DNA from: an uncultured Bacteroidota bacterium
GTDB taxonomy: Bacteria; Bacteroidota; Bacteroidia; Flavobacteriales; Flavobacteriaceae
DNA length: 48,974 bases
Direction of reading: 5' to 3'
NCBI GenBank assembly: GCA_903861155.1
Contig: CAIOTL010000213.1
Span: forward strand, 1-48,974
In this document: piece by piece, positions 18,881 through 27,480 of the stretch
How positions within the stretch are numbered: the first letter of the stretch is position 1
How the letters are laid out: every line of letters begins with the position of its first letter
The notes under the pieces: model-generated
The model's database searches: none
What the model saw: the letters and a program-made list of their open reading frames with translations, nothing else
Told to the model about the DNA's origin: nothing
Made by a program: the position numbers and the translations under genes

Positions 18881-19246
18881 TCACTCTTTTTTAATCTCAA
18901 TACTTGTAGGATTGAATATTTGTGGAGTTTGTTTTGGGTCTTTATTATATGTATTTATGGTGCCTTTTACATAAATAATTTTATCTTTTAAATCTTCGAC
19001 CTTGATTTTGAGTTTTTCGAGTTGACTGTTTGTAATAATCACATTAAAAATATTATCAGGATAGGCTTTGTCGATGTTAATGTAATTAATGGTTTGTCCT
19101 TCGGAAGCCGTTTTAAACGAAGCCACTTTCCCTTTTACGCAAACTACTTTACCCAAAAAATCCTTCGCCTGAACAGAAGTTATGGTTTCTTGAGAAAAAC
19201 AATTTGTCGAAAATAATAGAAGAAATACTAGCGTTAAATTTTTCAT
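18881..19246 (-). CDS. small secreted OB-fold-like protein
   Basis: Signal peptide MKNLTLVFLLLFSTNCFS; VVCVKGKVASFKTASEGQTINYINIDKAYPDNIFNVII and IIYVKGTI have an OB-fold nucleic-acid-binding pattern. Confidence 0.75.
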   Translation of the reverse strand: MKNLTLVFLLLFSTNCFSQETITSVQAKDFLGKVVCVKGKVASFKTASEGQTINYINIDKAYPDNIFNVIITNSQLEKLKIKVEDLKDKIIYVKGTINTYNKDPKQTPQIFNPTSIEIKKE

Positions 19247-19343
19247 CTTTTTTTATTTTCTGTGACAATTTTTAAATGGATTAAACTCCAAAAAAGTGAA
19301 ATTTGTATCCCTAATTCTTCTTTTTTGTGCTAATTTATAAAAA

Positions 19344-20447
19344 TTATTTCAGTTCTTTTATCAAATAAATATAAACCGGGAAGTGGTCGCTAAAACCTAC
19401 ATCATTTACCGAATGCCTTCGTGGATATCCTTTGTATTTACCAGTGGTTTGAATCATAAATGGTTTGTTGAAAATTCCTGCTTGCCAATACCGAAAAGAG
19501 GAATAATCCTTCTGGATTAATGTTTCTGAAACCATAATTTGGTCAAAAATATCTCCAGAATCCCTATAGAATAATGTTGAATTGCCGTCATTTGCCATTT
19601 GTTCAAAAGGATTGTAAACTCCAAATTGTTTTACTTCCGATTTATTCCGTTTGGCTCCAATTCCCTCTTTCACGCTCTTATTGTAAGTCCCATCATTCAA
19701 ATCTCCCATACAAATTATTTTTGCCTGAGGATTTACTTTATATATGGAATCCATTATTTTTCGGTCTAATCTCCCCGCGGCTTCCCGAAACGAACTGCTA
19801 TTTTTCTCTCCACCAGATCTTGATGGCCAGTGGTTTACCAAGATATTGATTTCTTCGCCATCAAGAAAACCAGTTACTAAAAGAATGTCTCTTGTAAAAA
19901 TCCTTTGGTTGTTTACAACTTCTATTTTATTTCTATTTTCTTCTGTTTCTTTCTCATCATTGTCATTTTCATACACTTTGCTTTTATAAATTATTAATGG
20001 AATATTGACAAAATTCATAGGTCTAAAATATTTTTTTTGATACAATAATGCCACATCAATTCCTCGTTTATCGTGAGAATCAAAATGGATGATTCCGTAA
20101 TCGAGATGAATTAGGTTGGGCTTTTTTATTAAGTCTTCAAGTACGCCAAGGTTCTCAGCTTCGCAACATCCAATAAAAGTGGGCGCGTCTTTTTGTTTTT
20201 CATTGATACCAATTTGCATAATGACTTTCGATAGATTTTCTAGTTTTTGATTGTATTTCTTTGACGTCCACCGCTGCAATCCAGTTGGAGTCCATTCTTC
20301 ATCATAATTGATTCCTTTGATGGTATCAAACAGATTTTCAAAATTATAAAACGCTACAGTATGCACAATATATTTCTTCCCTTGTGCATGAGTCCCATTT
20401 ATTGAAAATAAGACAAACAAGACGGTAATAAAAATTATAATTCTCAT
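19344..20447 (-). CDS. secreted endonuclease/exonuclease/phosphatase (EEP) family protein
   Basis: Signal peptide ending in HAQ; FYNFENLFD, CCEAENLGVLEDL, NILVNHWPSRSGG, ICMGDLNDG, FSDHFPVYI are DNase I-like fold motifs. Confidence 0.92.
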   Translation of the reverse strand: MRIIIFITVLFVLFSINGTHAQGKKYIVHTVAFYNFENLFDTIKGINYDEEWTPTGLQRWTSKKYNQKLENLSKVIMQIGINEKQKDAPTFIGCCEAENLGVLEDLIKKPNLIHLDYGIIHFDSHDKRGIDVALLYQKKYFRPMNFVNIPLIIYKSKVYENDNDEKETEENRNKIEVVNNQRIFTRDILLVTGFLDGEEINILVNHWPSRSGGEKNSSSFREAAGRLDRKIMDSIYKVNPQAKIICMGDLNDGTYNKSVKEGIGAKRNKSEVKQFGVYNPFEQMANDGNSTLFYRDSGDIFDQIMVSETLIQKDYSSFRYWQAGIFNKPFMIQTTGKYKGYPRRHSVNDVGFSDHFPVYIYLIKELK

Positions 20448-20582
20448 AATCTGAAATTAGATTTAATATAAATTTAACAAAAACACAAGAACAAATGTAG
20501 ATAATAATAATTTAAAACGTACATTAACAGGCGTTTAGAAATTTAATTTTCTTATCAACAGAAGTTTATTTATTTATGCCAT

Positions 20583-23357
20583 ATGAAAAAAATTATTATT
20601 ATTCCATTATTTATGATGCAAGTGGTTTTTAGTTTTGGACAATCAAATACCGGAATTTTGGGGAAAATTATTGACTCCAAAACACAGGAGCCTCTACAAA
20701 GCGTAATTGTTTCAATTCAAAACACGAATTTAACTCAATTGACTGATGTCCAAGGAAAATTTTATTTTAAGGAACTAGCAGTAGGCAATCAATTATTGCT
20801 TGTAAAAAGTGATGGTTACAAAGAACAATTGATTAAAATTTATATCCCATCCCAAAAAGTATTGGATATAGGAATTATCGCATTAGAATTAGATTTAACT
20901 CAGGAAAGAATGTCTGGATTGATAAGCATTTCAGAAAATGATTTAAGTGACGACGATAGTGGATCCGAAAGCACTACAAGTTTGCTTCAAGCAAGTAAGG
21001 ACGCTTTTTTACAAGCAGCCGCCTATAATTTTGGAGTCGCGCGGTTTAACATTAGAGGAATTGACAACAAATATTCCAACGTGATGATTAATGGAATTTT
21101 AATGAATCGTGTCGCCGACGGAAGACCACAATATAGCGATTGGGGCGGGTTAAACGATGCTACCCGAAATCAAGAATTCACAAATGGGTCTACTCCTTCT
21201 GATTATACGTTTGGAGGGATTGCAGGCGTTCAAGAAATTAGTACTCAGGCTTCCATGTATAGACCAGGAACTAGAATTTCCTTTCTAAAAACCAATAGCA
21301 ACTACAGTTATAGAGTAATGGCAACTACCGTTTCGGGAATGAATAAAAACGGTTGGGCTTATGTCGTTTCAGGAGGTAGACGTTGGACTCAAGAGGGCTA
21401 CTACGAAGGAACTGATTATGCAGCTAATTCTTTTTTTGCGAGTGTAGAAAAAAAAATTAACGAAGAGCACGACTTAAACTTCACTGCCATTTATCCCCAA
21501 AACAAAAGAGGTAAAAATTCTCCAAATACTGCAGAAGTTTCTGATTTAGTTGGCATTAAATATAATTCCTATTGGGGTTATCAAGAAGGACAAAAAAGAG
21601 ATTCCAGAGTTAAAAAAACGGAAGATCCATTATTGATGTTAACCCATTTTTGGAAAATAAATCCTAAAACTAATTTGAATACAACGGTCTCCTTCCAAAT
21701 TGGCAAAACAGGAAATAGTCGCATAGATTATACAAAGGCCGACAATCCCGACCCTGCCTATTACAGAAAATTACCGAGTTATTATGCTAATTCTTTTTAT
21801 AATGGAATTTATGTAGGCGACAGCCCTGAAAACATTCTCGCTGCTGATTCGACCAAAATTAGCTTTATGGCAAATCGCCAATTGAACTGGAAAAATATGT
21901 ATGCAGTAAATGAGCAAAACTTGGTTAACGGAAGCCGATTTGTTTTATATGAAGACCGAAATGATGAAAATAATGCCACATTCAACAGCAATATATCCAC
22001 TCAAATTTCTGATAATCTTTTAATGACGGGGGGTGCGAATTACTTTTATTCTGAAACAAAGAATTTCAAGAATATGCTTGATCTTTTGGGAGGAAGTTAT
22101 TTCACGGACATTAGCACTTTTGGTTTGACTGAAGATCAACAACAATCCGATTTGAACAATCCTTTCCGAAAATTGAGCGTGGGGGATCATTACGGCTATA
22201 ATTATAAAATGACTGCTACTAGATTAGACGCTTTTACACAGTTCAAATTTGTATATAAAAAAATAGATTTCTATTTGGCTCAATCTTTCTCACGTTCCAG
22301 TTATCAAAGAGATGGTTTCTATAAGAACGGTTATTATCCAAACAGTTCTTTTGGAAAAAGTGCAAAAATGAATTTCGATAATTTTGGTTTTAAAGGCGGA
22401 TTGACATATAAATTAAACGGAAGAAATTATATCGATTGCAACGCAATTTATATGACTAAAGCACCAAACTCAAAAGATGTTTTTCCAAATTCTCGCGTAA
22501 ATAATTCTGTTACGGACGGAATTGCCAACGAAACCATAAAAAGTTTAGATTTGAGTTATATCGTCAAAACCCCGAGATTTAAAGTAAGATTGACTCCCTA
22601 TTTTTCCGAAACATTAAACACCACTGACATCCATTTTTATTATGCCGATGCAGTTAATAACAGCGGGAACGGAGCATTCGTTTCTGAAGTTGTAACAGGA
22701 ATGAACAAGAAAAATAGAGGGATTGAATCTGGTCTTGAATATCAGTTAACTTCTACAATTAAACTTACTGGTGTAGCCGCCTATGGCGAATATACCATTA
22801 CAAATGATCCAAATGTGAGTTTAACCGATGATGCTTCTTCAACCGTTACAGATTATGGTCAAACTAAATTAGCCGGATACAAACAGGCCGGAATGCCTCA
22901 ACAAGCGTATTCGGTTGGAATTGAATACAGGGATCCGAAGTACTGGTGGATTGGAACCAATGCCAATTATTTTGCAGATAATTACCTTGGGGTGTCCTCA
23001 CTCTTGAGAACAGATAATTTCTATACCAATGTCGACAATTTTACTCCAACTCCAATTACAATAAATCAAAGTTTAGCCGTCAGTTATTTAAAACAAGAAA
23101 AATTCAACTCCTTTTTCCTATTCAATTTGGTAGGAGGAAAATCATGGAGAAGAACACGAAAAATATTGGGTTTTTTTGTGACAATAAATAACATTCTCGA
23201 CATTACCTATAAGACGGGTGGTTTTGAGCAGTCTAGAAATGCAACCTACAGACAAGAATTTGAAGATCATCAAAGTAATGGACCAAGTGTTTTTGCTCCT
23301 AAATATTTTTACGGATACGGAAGAACCTATATGGTAAATATGTATTTAACCTTTTAA
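20583..23357 (+). CDS. TonB-dependent receptor with N-terminal carboxypeptidase-like regulatory domain
   Basis: Signal peptide, CarboxypepD_reg-like TGILGKIIDSKTQEPLQSVIVSIQNTNLTQLTDVQGKFYFKEL, plug region FNIRGIDNKYSNVMINGI, beta-barrel ending TYMVNMYLTF. Confidence 0.95.
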   Translation: MKKIIIIPLFMMQVVFSFGQSNTGILGKIIDSKTQEPLQSVIVSIQNTNLTQLTDVQGKFYFKELAVGNQLLLVKSDGYKEQLIKIYIPSQKVLDIGIIALELDLTQERMSGLISISENDLSDDDSGSESTTSLLQASKDAFLQAAAYNFGVARFNIRGIDNKYSNVMINGILMNRVADGRPQYSDWGGLNDATRNQEFTNGSTPSDYTFGGIAGVQEISTQASMYRPGTRISFLKTNSNYSYRVMATTVSGMNKNGWAYVVSGGRRWTQEGYYEGTDYAANSFFASVEKKINEEHDLNFTAIYPQNKRGKNSPNTAEVSDLVGIKYNSYWGYQEGQKRDSRVKKTEDPLLMLTHFWKINPKTNLNTTVSFQIGKTGNSRIDYTKADNPDPAYYRKLPSYYANSFYNGIYVGDSPENILAADSTKISFMANRQLNWKNMYAVNEQNLVNGSRFVLYEDRNDENNATFNSNISTQISDNLLMTGGANYFYSETKNFKNMLDLLGGSYFTDISTFGLTEDQQQSDLNNPFRKLSVGDHYGYNYKMTATRLDAFTQFKFVYKKIDFYLAQSFSRSSYQRDGFYKNGYYPNSSFGKSAKMNFDNFGFKGGLTYKLNGRNYIDCNAIYMTKAPNSKDVFPNSRVNNSVTDGIANETIKSLDLSYIVKTPRFKVRLTPYFSETLNTTDIHFYYADAVNNSGNGAFVSEVVTGMNKKNRGIESGLEYQLTSTIKLTGVAAYGEYTITNDPNVSLTDDASSTVTDYGQTKLAGYKQAGMPQQAYSVGIEYRDPKYWWIGTNANYFADNYLGVSSLLRTDNFYTNVDNFTPTPITINQSLAVSYLKQEKFNSFFLFNLVGGKSWRRTRKILGFFVTINNILDITYKTGGFEQSRNATYRQEFEDHQSNGPSVFAPKYFYGYGRTYMVNMYLTF

Positions 23358-23368
23358 AAAGAAGCAAT

Positions 23369-24754
23369 ATGAAAATAAAAAATATTTTTTTTATTGTTAC
23401 ATCAACAAGTCTGTTCTTGGGTTGCGTGAATGATATTTTTAAACCTCCAATTCAAGACATTTGTACCAGCCCAGGATTGTCAAAAACAAAGGAAGTGGCT
23501 AGTATTTATGCTATTGCCAAAAATTCGGTAGCGACAGCTCCAAGCTTAATTCCAAATACGCCAATTTATGCTGGAGATGACATCATAGAAGCCTACGTAA
23601 TTTCGAGCGACGAAGGCGGAAATTTTTACAAAAACATGTACTTTCAACCTTTGGATGGTTCCAAAGGTTTTAATCTTTCTGTCGATGAAGTAAATGTTTA
23701 TACCAAAAATTTTCAACCCGGAAAAAAAGTGTTTTTAAACCTAAAAGGTTTGGCATATGCAAATCCTACCAGCTTCGCTATGGGTTTGACTTTTGGTGCT
23801 CCACCAACGGAACAATATACCGTTGATAGATTATCAGGATTAACCTATAAAAATCATTTAATTCCTTCCTGCAATGGTATTAACGAAGATGCCATAGTTC
23901 ATCATATTACTTTGGCACAGGCAAACAGCGAAGTCTATTTGAATACCTTAGTGGAAATTGATGATGTGCAATTTACCGATGAATCTTCAAGCGGAAGCTT
24001 TGACACGTTCAGAAATGACGATTATGATTCAAGTATTTATATTACAAATGGAATAAATTCCCTTATTGTGAGAACCAGTAGATTTGCCAATTTTGCTGGC
24101 TATAAAGTTCCAACTGGTAAAGGCAAAATAAGGGGGGTTTTGACAGAATACAATTCGAGCTATCAGATAATAATGAGGACTGAACGAGACGTGAATATGC
24201 CGAATCCGAGGATAGATTACATTTTGCCCATTGGTGGAACCGATATTAAATATCCGGAAACTTTCAAGGAAACTTTCCAAAGTTATGCCATAACAACAAC
24301 CGGGGCGGTCTTCCCGAAATATGTAAATGATGCCTTTTTTGGCTCTAGATATTGGGATGTGAAATCGTTAAGTTCCAACAAATATATCCAAATGACCTCA
24401 TTTGGTTCTGGTGGAACCAACAAAACATATTTGGCGATGCCTGTGGCTTTTACACCAGGAAAAAAACTTTCGTTTAAAACCAAGGATGGCTATTACCTTG
24501 GCCCCGTTTTAAAAGTATATTATTCCACAAATTATATCTCTGGTGGTGACATAAGCAAGGCAACACTTGTGGATATTACTTCCAATTTTATAATTTCAAG
24601 CGGAACCATGTTAGGTTATGCAACTAGCTTTACAAATAGCGGAAATTACGTCATTCCAGCAAATTTAACCGGAAACGGGTTCTTTCTTTTCGAATATAGT
24701 GGAACCTCCGCTGTAACGACAACAATTGAAATAGATGATATCATCTTAAATTGA
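23369..24754 (+). CDS. DUF5689 domain-containing lipoprotein with C-terminal choice-of-anchor-J-like domain
   Basis: Lipobox LFLGC; IIEAYVISSDEGGNFYKNMYFQ...; C-terminal FKETFQSY...YWDVKSLSSNKYIQMTSFGSGG...GYYLGPVLKVYYSTNY jelly-roll pattern. 11 nt downstream of the TonB receptor. Confidence 0.85.
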   Translation: MKIKNIFFIVTSTSLFLGCVNDIFKPPIQDICTSPGLSKTKEVASIYAIAKNSVATAPSLIPNTPIYAGDDIIEAYVISSDEGGNFYKNMYFQPLDGSKGFNLSVDEVNVYTKNFQPGKKVFLNLKGLAYANPTSFAMGLTFGAPPTEQYTVDRLSGLTYKNHLIPSCNGINEDAIVHHITLAQANSEVYLNTLVEIDDVQFTDESSSGSFDTFRNDDYDSSIYITNGINSLIVRTSRFANFAGYKVPTGKGKIRGVLTEYNSSYQIIMRTERDVNMPNPRIDYILPIGGTDIKYPETFKETFQSYAITTTGAVFPKYVNDAFFGSRYWDVKSLSSNKYIQMTSFGSGGTNKTYLAMPVAFTPGKKLSFKTKDGYYLGPVLKVYYSTNYISGGDISKATLVDITSNFIISSGTMLGYATSFTNSGNYVIPANLTGNGFFLFEYSGTSAVTTTIEIDDIILN

Positions 24755-24806
24755 ATACTGTGACTTATATTTGCCGATTCTAAATGATTCTAAATTTCAG
24801 CAAAAT

Positions 24807-25808
24807 ATGATTGCCATTCGATTTTCCGTTATAAGTATCAATGTTTCTTTTTATAAACTCCTATTGCTTATTTTTGTTTTACAATTTTCCAATATTCAAG
24901 CCCAAACCCAGATGAAAATACCGCCCAATTTACACAAAGGAGACATCGTCGCCATTTTAGCAACAGCCCGAAAAAACATAGACAATAATCTCAAACCTGC
25001 CATAGATTTGCTCCATAGTTGGGGCTTAGAAGCCGTCATTGGAAATACCATTGGTTTGGATAATAATCAATTAGCAGGGACCGATATTCAGCGAGCTGAA
25101 GATTTTCAGCATCAAATGGACAATCCAAATATTAAGGCAATATGGTGCGTTAAGGGTGGTTATGGAACAGTAAAAATGATTGATTTACTGGACTTCAACA
25201 AATTCAAACAAAATCCAAAATGGATTGTTGGCTTTAGCGATGTTACTGTAATTCAAAGTTATTTGAACAAAATGAATATTGCTTCAATTCACGGTGCAAT
25301 GCCTATAACCGTTGAAAAAGCAAGTCCGGAAACCATAGAAAGTTTGCGAAAAGCACTTTTTGGCGAAAGCTTGAATTATGAAATTCCGTTTGATGCTGCC
25401 AATCGTCTGGGAAATGCAAAAGGCGAAATCGTAGGCGGAAATCTATCAATTTTATACAGTTTAATGGGTTCGAATGCGCAAATTGATTGCAAAGGAAAAA
25501 TTCTTTTTATCGAAGATATCGATGAGTATTTGTACCATATCGACCGAATGATGATGAGCCTAAAACGCTGCGGTTGCTTTGAAAACCTGAGCGGTATGAT
25601 TGTTGGCGGTATGACAAAAATGAGGGACAACGACATTCCTTGGGGGAAAAATGCCAATCAAATTATAGAAAATATTACCAAGGGATATTCGTTTCCAATC
25701 GTTTATAATTTCCCCTCAGGACATTCTCACGATAACAGAGCTTTAATTTTTGGAAAACAGGTTATCCTTAAAATTAATGATAAAAAGACTGTTTTAAAAT
25801 TCGAATAA
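24807..25808 (+). CDS. LD-carboxypeptidase (peptidase S66) with signal peptide
   Basis: KGDIVAILATARK, AIWCVKGGYGTVKMIDLLDF, IVGFSDVTVI (nucleophile region), GEIVGGNLSIL, FIEDIDEYLYHIDRM. Start set to the ATG at 24807. Confidence 0.93.
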   Translation: MIAIRFSVISINVSFYKLLLLIFVLQFSNIQAQTQMKIPPNLHKGDIVAILATARKNIDNNLKPAIDLLHSWGLEAVIGNTIGLDNNQLAGTDIQRAEDFQHQMDNPNIKAIWCVKGGYGTVKMIDLLDFNKFKQNPKWIVGFSDVTVIQSYLNKMNIASIHGAMPITVEKASPETIESLRKALFGESLNYEIPFDAANRLGNAKGEIVGGNLSILYSLMGSNAQIDCKGKILFIEDIDEYLYHIDRMMMSLKRCGCFENLSGMIVGGMTKMRDNDIPWGKNANQIIENITKGYSFPIVYNFPSGHSHDNRALIFGKQVILKINDKKTVLKFE

Positions 25809-25820
25809 TCAAAATATAAA

Positions 25821-26180
25821 ATGGCCGAACATAACGATTTAGGAAAACTGGGCGAAGAATTAGCTGTTGAATTTCTTCGGAAAAACGGTTATGAAATTCT
25901 GGAAACCAACTGGACTTTCCAGAAAGCCGAGATTGACATTATCGCCAAAAAAGAAAACATACTTGCCATTGTAGAAGTGAAAACGCGTTCTTCTCTAGAA
26001 TTTGGTTTACCACAAGATTTTGTAAAACCCAAGAAAATTCAACTTTTAGTAAAAGCAGTTAACGAATATGTTAATTCGAATGATTTAGAGGTCGAAGTTC
26101 GTTTTGACATTATTGCCATTCACAAAGAAGGCAAATCTTTTGTTATGGATCACCTGATAGATGCCTTCTATTATTTCTAA
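25821..26180 (+). CDS. YraN family protein (UPF0102, nuclease-like fold)
   Basis: LGKLGEELAVEFLRKNGYEILETNWTFQKAEIDIIAKKENILAIVEVKTRSS is characteristic of YraN. Confidence 0.95.
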   Translation: MAEHNDLGKLGEELAVEFLRKNGYEILETNWTFQKAEIDIIAKKENILAIVEVKTRSSLEFGLPQDFVKPKKIQLLVKAVNEYVNSNDLEVEVRFDIIAIHKEGKSFVMDHLIDAFYYF

Positions 26181-26325
26181 CTTTAATTTTTAATTGTTTT
26201 TTTATAACAAATTGTTTTTTTATTTATATTTGCGGAAATTTTTGTTATATTATTATATTTTTATTTCTCTTTTAGAATAAAATTATTGGACAGATTTTTT
26301 GCTTATAAAATAAAGCCCTAAAATT

Positions 26326-26982
26326 ATGAAAACCGTATCTTCAATTGTAGAAAATTACATCAAAACGAAACCTTTTTTACTAAATGCATTGTCTCTTGGA
26401 ATAATAAATTTGACATCCCTTTCAAGAAACATTATGGTTGAATTGGAATCTGATTTTGGAAAAGAAGTCAAACAAGGCGCGGTTGTAATGGCTTTAAAAA
26501 GATTGACCGAAGAATTGGATTTCAGGCTCAATCACAAGATCAACAAAGTTATAAAAAATATTGGCGAAATCACCGTTCGTTCCTCCCTGACCGACTATAC
26601 TTTTGCGGTTTCGGAAACCGTTTTAAACAAACAAGCCGATTTAATAACTGAAATTAATGCTTTTTCAGACATTTTTTATACTTCGTCAAGAGGAGTAAAC
26701 GAAACCAATATTGTGGTAAGTAATAGCGTCAATTACTTGGTTGACAAACATTTTGTCAATGAAAAATTGATACAAAAATTGGACAATCTGGCTTCAATAA
26801 CGGTAAAATTACCGAAAGAAAATATTGTTGTTCCAGGAATTTATTATTTCATTTTTCAGCGTTTGGCTTGGGAAGGAATTATCATTAACGAAGTAATTTC
26901 GACTTCTAACGAATTTACTATTTTGGTAAGTGAAGACGAAGTAGATGTTGCCTTTAAAGTAATTAAGGATTTGAAGAATTAG
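26326..26982 (+). CDS. conserved hypothetical protein, possible C-terminal ACT-like domain
   Basis: Intact 218-aa ORF; C-terminal VVPGIYYFIFQRLAWEGIIINEVISTSNEFTILVSEDEVDVAFKVIKDL resembles an ACT-like region. Confidence 0.8.
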   Translation: MKTVSSIVENYIKTKPFLLNALSLGIINLTSLSRNIMVELESDFGKEVKQGAVVMALKRLTEELDFRLNHKINKVIKNIGEITVRSSLTDYTFAVSETVLNKQADLITEINAFSDIFYTSSRGVNETNIVVSNSVNYLVDKHFVNEKLIQKLDNLASITVKLPKENIVVPGIYYFIFQRLAWEGIIINEVISTSNEFTILVSEDEVDVAFKVIKDLKN

Positions 26983-26985
26983 AAA

Positions 26986-27011
26986 ATTTCAACAATTTCA
27001 ACAATTTCAAT
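26986..27011. repeat. TTTCAACAA short tandem repeat
   Basis: atttcaacaatttcaacaatttcaa, ~3 copies of a 9-nt unit directly after the stop codon at 26982. Confidence 0.7.
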
Positions 27012-27015
27012 AAAT

Positions 27016-27044
27016 AAACGAGGCCAAGTGCTTCGTTTTTTTTT
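27016..27044 (+). terminator. putative Rho-independent terminator
   Basis: AAACGAGGC-caagt-GCTTCGTTT stem (9 bp with one G:T) followed by an uninterrupted T run. Confidence 0.75.
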
Positions 27045-27243
27045 ATCCCAAACTTAAATGATAGAAAAGACGTAGAAATTATAATAAGTACTTCCTAATC
27101 CCTAAATTTACAGTATTAAATATCACCAGTGCGATGTTAGGCTCCTTCTTATGCGAAATAGGTCTAGAAAGCACAAGTGGAATTGATTTTAGATCCATTT
27201 TTTATTTGATTGAGGAAGTGACGAGGCAAATAATATCAAAAAT

Positions 27244-27461
27244 TTAGTCTGCACATTCTTGATAATTTAATATTTGATTTACAACATCAAAATGGATGGT
27301 ATAATCTGTTAGCCCTATTTTACCACTAAAAAGATATCCATTTTTAGATTTGCACCAAACAGCTTTTATTTTATCTCTTTTGATAAATGAATTTTCTTTT
27401 AAAAATTCATTAGTTTTAATATCATCAATGCAGCACAGAAAATAAAAATTCGCTTTTTCAT
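27244..27461 (-). pseudogene. frameshifted small secreted-protein gene remnant (candidate)
   Basis: ATG at 27461 reads MKKRIFIFCAALMILKLMNF* (signal-peptide-like). The adjacent frame is open 27462-27244 and reads ...CIDDIKTNEFLKENSFIKRDKIKAVWCKSKNGYLFSGKIGLTDYTIHFDVVNQILNYQECAD*, with no ATG of its own. Confidence 0.45.
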
Positions 27462-27480
27462 AATAATTTTATAATTCTAT

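Noticed and set aside
24767-24800. Direct repeat GATTCTAAATGATTCTAAAT upstream of the LD-carboxypeptidase as another suf-type operator
   Set aside because: It contains the TTCTAAA half-site twice in direct orientation but no inverted TTTAGA partner, so it does not match the palindrome.
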